DNA of 64,000 nucleotides from Deltaproteobacteria bacterium (GTDB lineage Bacteria; Myxococcota; Kuafuiibacteriia; Kuafuiibacteriales; Kuafuiibacteriaceae). How positions within the stretch are numbered: position 1 is the stretch's first letter; the number at the start of each line of letters is the position of its first letter. Position numbers and translations under genes: made by a program. Where the stretch lies: contig JADJPE010000005.1 in assembly GCA_016713425.1 (NCBI GenBank), forward strand, positions 62,001 to 126,000, read 5' to 3'. The notes beneath the pieces are model-generated. The model had not been told where the DNA came from. It worked only from the letters and a program-made list of their open reading frames with translations, and did not search any database. Of the stretch, positions 60,069 through 64,000 are shown piece after piece.

Positions 60069-62773
60069 ATGTCCCACGCCATACGACCCGAACGCATTGT
60101 TGGCGAAGCCTATCTGGATCGAAGATGCGTGAGCCACCGGGTGTCGCTCAAAGCCGCCATCTTCGATTCGGACCAAGCGCCACCGTCGCGGACGGGTGGC
60201 TTCGAGATCCGCGGTCGAATCGGTCGGGGTTCGTCGAATTCGCAGTCGTTTCCGTGCGCCATCTTCGACGCCGCTCATCCCACCCACGACGTTGCACTTC
60301 TCGCCATCGCTTGGCTCGACCCAAAGGAGAGCCAAGCCAAAGCACGCCGCCTGACCACGAGACTCCGCCAGTTTGTCCGAGCGCCCATGCGTGGCGTCTT
60401 ACCCGTGCTAGACGTCTTCGAGGACGACGACTGCGTCGTCATCGCGTTCGAGCGCATGGAGGCGGTGCCGATCACCGCGCTCCTTCATGAGCATCGCCTC
60501 AGCGCACTTGGCATCACATCGATCGGCCTGCAGCTCCTCAACACCCTACCGAGCCTGGCTGAGCTCGGCGTTGGGATCGGCGCGCTCGAGCCGGAGACCC
60601 TCCTCGTGACGTTCGATGGTCGAATATTGACCGCCGCGCCCGTCGTCAGCGCCATCGTGGAGACCGCCCACGGCGAGGCATCGTCCGTCGTCACGTGTCC
60701 TGGCTATGCGCCGCCCGAACTCGTACGCGGCGAAAGCAGTACGCAATCATCCGATCAGTTTGCCATCGGTCGCGTGCTCGTCGACCTCGCGATGGGCGCG
60801 CCGACCACCATCGACCGCACGTCGATCACGAGCTTGAATCACGGATGGGAGAACTATCCTCTCGATGCGGCACACGCGGCCCTCCGGCCGGTCTTGGTCC
60901 GAATGATCTCCCCGTGGCCGGGCGACCGATATCCTTCTCTCCTTGCATGCGCGAACGCGCTCATCGACGTCGCATCGACGAACAGGCAAGCCGCGCGTCG
61001 CGCCGAGCCACCCCCACCCACGGGACCACGAACGGCTTCGTGGCCCCCTCGAACATCGAGGGGACCATACTCGCCACAACGGTGGCGATCACTCGACCAC
61101 CGCTCGAGGGGCAATCGCCAGAGGATGCGAACGCAACGGAGGAAACGGAGGAAACGGAAGCATCGCACATGGAAGTATCCGCGCCGCGGGCGCTCACCCT
61201 CCCGGTATGCGATCCCGACGTTCCGCTGGTCGCCATGGGTGCACACCTCATCAACATGGTGGAAGCAACCGTTACCGAATGGATGCAGGAGACGAGCGAA
61301 CACAGCGTCCAGCTCGAAGCCACGCCCAGCCACGACCACGAGACGAGCGGTCGCGCCGCGCATGCCTCGCGCAACTCGGTGCGCTTGGGATGGGACTCGC
61401 AGGACCTCGGTACGACCACGCGCCAACCCAAACCAACCACCGCGCGACAGAGCGACGAACGCTCAGCTTCTCCCATGTTCGAATCTCTCGCCTTCGATCC
61501 CGGCTCGCATCCGGGCGCAGGCGACGCCGAGCCGGGCTTCCCGAGCGAGAGCGCGGACATTGTCTTCGAGGCGACCGACACCATGCCTTCGCTCCCTTCG
61601 TACGTCGCCGACGACGGCCGAGGCGGACACTCCGTTCCCCCAGATCTTGGCGTTCAGCCCGATTCGACGCGACTCGAATACTTGGGTCGAAAAACCTCCA
61701 GCCCTTCGGCTCACGAGCTCGAGCGTGCCCTTGGAACGGCGGCGGGACTCCCAGAAGCAACAGTCGGACGGGCGTTTGTGCAAGAGTCCTTCGTGCGTTC
61801 GGCGATCGCGGCCCTCGACAGCATCATCCCCGGTCGAGCCCGAGGCCTCGAGCCGTTCGTCCCGGCATCCTCCTCGCCCTCGCCCTCGCCCTCGCCCTCG
61901 CCCTCGCCCTCGCCCTCGTCCGCATCCGCATCCGCATCCGCATCCGCATCCGCATCCGCGGCCTCAGCCAAGCCCCACGAGCCCTCGGCCGCGGCGCTGC
62001 GATCTGCGCTCAACTCGGCCGCCGGCGCCGGCAGTGCTCCCGGCGCGTTCGGGCCCCCATACCCTCGGCGCGGGTCGAGCGACACGTCCGAGCCCGATCG
62101 CCTGGTCCCCGTGCCCGACGATCCGTTCGTTCTTTCCGTCGTCGCCGCGCTCAGTCGACTCGCCATCACGCCTCCGGTCACACCGAACGCCCCCCCCGCA
62201 GCACGCCCGGCAAGCACGACGACCGCGCCGGCCATGAACGCTTCGGCTCCAAAGCCTCCGACCTTCGTGCCAAGTATCGAGCCACCGGTCGCAGACGCCG
62301 AGGCGCCCAAGTTGGCCTCGCCGAAAACCAAAGCGCAGTCGAGGTTGAGCTGGGCCCTTCAAGCGGCGGCTTGCTGCTTGGGCGCACTCCTCGTGCTGAC
62401 GACCTCCGGGCCTGAACAGTCGGATGGGTCCGGGCTTCCGGTCGTCGCGATGGTTTCCACGGTCAACCGCCCGAGCTTGCGCTTCCAGCGCACCGACGAC
62501 GGCCCGGTCACCGAGGACGAACGAAACGTGGGTGAGGCGCTCGATGCCTTCGCGCAGCAGGCCCTCCGACACGGCGAGGCGAAGACGGCGCTCGCAGCGC
62601 TCCGAACCTGCATCGAGACCAGCGATCTCCCGGCGTGCCATCTGACCACGGGACGCATCCTTGCGGCCGCCGGAAGCGCCGACGCACGGGCCCACTTCTC
62701 GCGCGTCATGGAACTCGCACCGAGCAGCCCGCACGCAAAGATGTGCGCCCAAGCCATGGGCATCGTCCGATAG
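60069..62773 (+). CDS. Pseudokinase with membrane helix and TPR-like C-terminus; reading frame broken near 61011
   Basis: From ATG at 60069 the frame gives a kinase-like fold (FEIRGRIGRGSSNS near 40, IVIAFERME region, APPELVRGESS, GRVLVDLAMGAP) but lacks the catalytic Lys, HRD and DFG residues, so it is a pseudokinase. Near 61011 this frame turns to nonsense and the -1 frame continues sensibly: a variable linker with SPSP and SASA repeats, one membrane helix (ALQAAACCLGALLVL) and a TPR-like end (ALAALRTCIETSDLPACHL). The break is at a run of five C; six C would join the frames. It is either a mutation, a sequencing error or a slippage site. Layout matches the neighbouring active kinase. Confidence 0.7.
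61873..61960 (+). repeat. 6-base coding repeats (SP and SA)
   Basis: CTCGCC units, then ATCCGC units, each repeated about seven times, encode SPSPSP and SASASA in the pseudokinase linker. Confidence 0.85.
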
Positions 62774-62800
62774 GAGGCGTTCGTCGATCGAACCGTCGAT

Positions 62801-63823
62801 CTACCAAGGACGCGTTCGATGACAGTTGTTCGCGCAGGAACCCGACCCATAGAGCGTCACCTGGGCGCCGGCGCCCCCGACATCAACCTGCCCGTCGATA
62901 TGCGTCGCAACGTTGACCGTTCCGCTGGACGCACCGGTGACTTCATAGCCCGAGCCATGGCACTCCGTGCAGCTCAGGCTTTCCTCGACGACATGCCGCG
63001 TATGGCGCCCAGTGGAGGGTGCAAGGCCATGGCACGCCTCGCATCGTGCCTGGCTGCCATCGACGACCGTCCACTCTGGCGTCGACACCATGCCACCTTC
63101 CAGCGTCGCACCGTGGCAATAGGCGTTCGCGCAAGCACTACCGTCCCAGATCGGCGACACACCGTCCGACGTCGCGAGTCCGCCGAAGTTGATCGCCGCT
63201 GTCCCATCGATATGGGTGAGATCGGTTGGAATCACGTGGCAGGCATCGCACGGGATCGCGTGGGCCAGCGCGCCCGGCTGGAGATGGCTCTGATGCGCCC
63301 CCACCGCGCGCGCATCGGTCGTCGTCTCGCCCTTCGAACCGCGGGGCGGAGCGGCCGCCAAGAACGGATTCGCCTGGGTTGGGTCGCGAGTCGCTTCGCC
63401 ATGGCAGCCGGTACAGGAAGCAACCGGGTCGAGGCCGGAATCACCTGCGGCCGCATCGGTACCCGAGGCATCAGCACCCGAGGCATCCGCACCCGAGGCA
63501 TCAGCGCCCGAGGCATCGGCGCCCGAGGCATCGGCGCCCGAGGCATCAGCGCCCGAGGCATCGGCGCCTGAGGCATCAGCGCTCGCGGCGTCGGCACTCG
63601 CGGCATCGACGCTCGAGCCTCCGTCGACGGCAAGACCAGCGTCGGAGATGAGCGAAGCATCCATCGCGCCATCGATGCCGCCATTGGCGTCTTCGAGCGT
63701 CGACGTCGAACCGTCGCGGGAGGCATCGGTCTCATCGTCGTCCCCCCCGCATCCGACACCAACCAGGACGAGTAGCCCGAGGAGTCCCCCAAAAAGACGC
63801 GCCCGCATATGCGTTACACCCAT
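62801..63823 (-). CDS. Multihaem c-type cytochrome lipoprotein (CxxCH/Cx4CH type)
   Basis: About 340 residues. A lipoprotein signal (LLGLLVLVGVGC) is followed by an acidic stretch, then a linker of GADAS repeats (about 75-130). The C-terminal half has six haem-type motifs: CTGCH, CDACH, CANAYCH (four residues between Cys), CEACH, CTECH and CANNCH (three between). This mixed set is typical of Geobacter- and Myxococcota-type outer-surface cytochromes. It should be on the outer membrane and move electrons. ATG at 63823 is chosen because the upstream residues do not fit a signal peptide. Confidence 0.85.
   Translation of the reverse strand: MGVTHMRARLFGGLLGLLVLVGVGCGGDDDETDASRDGSTSTLEDANGGIDGAMDASLISDAGLAVDGGSSVDAASADAASADASGADASGADASGADASGADASGADASGADASGADASGTDAAAGDSGLDPVASCTGCHGEATRDPTQANPFLAAAPPRGSKGETTTDARAVGAHQSHLQPGALAHAIPCDACHVIPTDLTHIDGTAAINFGGLATSDGVSPIWDGSACANAYCHGATLEGGMVSTPEWTVVDGSQARCEACHGLAPSTGRHTRHVVEESLSCTECHGSGYEVTGASSGTVNVATHIDGQVDVGGAGAQVTLYGSGSCANNCHRTRPW
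63460..63620 (-). repeat. 15-base repeat (GADAS) in the multihaem lipoprotein
   Basis: About eleven units close to CCCGAGGCATCAGCG encode the Ala/Asp/Ser linker between the lipid anchor and the haem domain. Confidence 0.85.
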
Positions 63824-63952
63824 GGCTCGAGTCCTACTCCAAGAAGGCTGATCTGCACAATCCATCGACACCGACGCCAACGCGATGAATAGTGGACAGC
63901 GCAGCGAGACAACGAAGCGAGACAACGCGCCGAGACAACGGACCGAGCCGTC

Positions 63953-64000
63953 ATGAGCACCCTGAAGCACACGAAGAACGACGACGGGAGCCGTCCGGAG
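63953..64000 (+). CDS. Possible start of a further gene, cut by the window end
   Basis: ATG at 63953 opens a frame of 16 codons (MSTLKHTKNDDGSRPE) to the edge. No ribosome site is obvious. It is divergent from the multihaem lipoprotein gene. Too short to identify. Confidence 0.3.
   Translation, partial: MSTLKHTKNDDGSRPE

Noticed and set aside
60695..62773. A separate gene beginning within the pseudokinase
   Set aside because: Its first 100 codons are nonsense in this frame and the later part completes the kinase-like protein, so a broken single gene explains it better.

Overview
The window is high-GC DNA. The FHA-GGDEF cyclase, eukaryotic-type Ser/Thr kinases, a multihaem CxxCH lipoprotein with Ala/Asp/Ser repeats and a TPR rhomboid suggest a Myxococcota-like (former deltaproteobacterial) host. 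This is an inference from gene style, not from a marker gene. Three blocks follow one another, and two of them look mobile.

Block 1 (1 to about 23.69 kb) is the right part of a prophage or phage-derived integrative element. The minus strand carries portal, a holin-like protein, both terminase subunits, a resolvase-like nuclease, an exonuclease/DUF4406 fusion and a Cas4-like nuclease. A control region at 10.03-10.45 kb separates these from plus-strand genes: a LexA-like regulator, a two-gene QatB/QatC-like (QueC-family) module, a Com-like zinc ribbon, a sigma-like factor, an SSB-like protein, an XPB-like helicase, a primase-helicase, DUF2924, a large serine recombinase and a ParB/HTH protein. 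Four minus-strand transcription units start behind the same bipartite sequence, (T/C)GTCCCC-N15-CGCTTTG. The control region holds nine GTGGAC/GTCCAC hexamers around an AT-rich stretch, which resembles an origin.

Block 2 (about 23.69-46.4 kb) is a copper-resistance island lying against the 3' end of a tRNA-Asn gene. A sensor kinase and an NtrC-type activator sit in the middle. Two long operons diverge from them. The left operon encodes a Cu(I) P-type ATPase, metal-binding lipoprotein and membrane proteins, two isoprenylcysteine-methyltransferase-like proteins, an ATC-hydrolase-like protein, a beta-CASP nuclease, an AAA_28 ATPase and a methyltransferase. The right operon encodes a cupredoxin, CusC/B/A-like efflux, a DUF2231 protein, a methyltransferase and a multicopper oxidase. 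Each operon is preceded by a near-consensus sigma-54 -24/-12 element and a shared GGTTACwwwGwGwC motif, so the layout explains its own control. The left operon ends in the first codons of a second multicopper oxidase, cut off where the phage-like element begins. The elements therefore appear nested.

Block 3 (46.43-64 kb) looks like resident chromosome: tRNA-Asn, an M23 peptidase, a rhomboid-TPR protein, an FHA-diguanylate cyclase, a DsbA-like protein, a possible electron-transfer cluster (secreted protein, cytochrome c, 2Fe-2S protein, GlcD-type flavoprotein), a Lon N-terminal-domain protein, a divergent kinase/pseudokinase pair and a multihaem lipoprotein. In-frame tandem repeats occur in many of these genes and are nearly absent from blocks 1 and 2.
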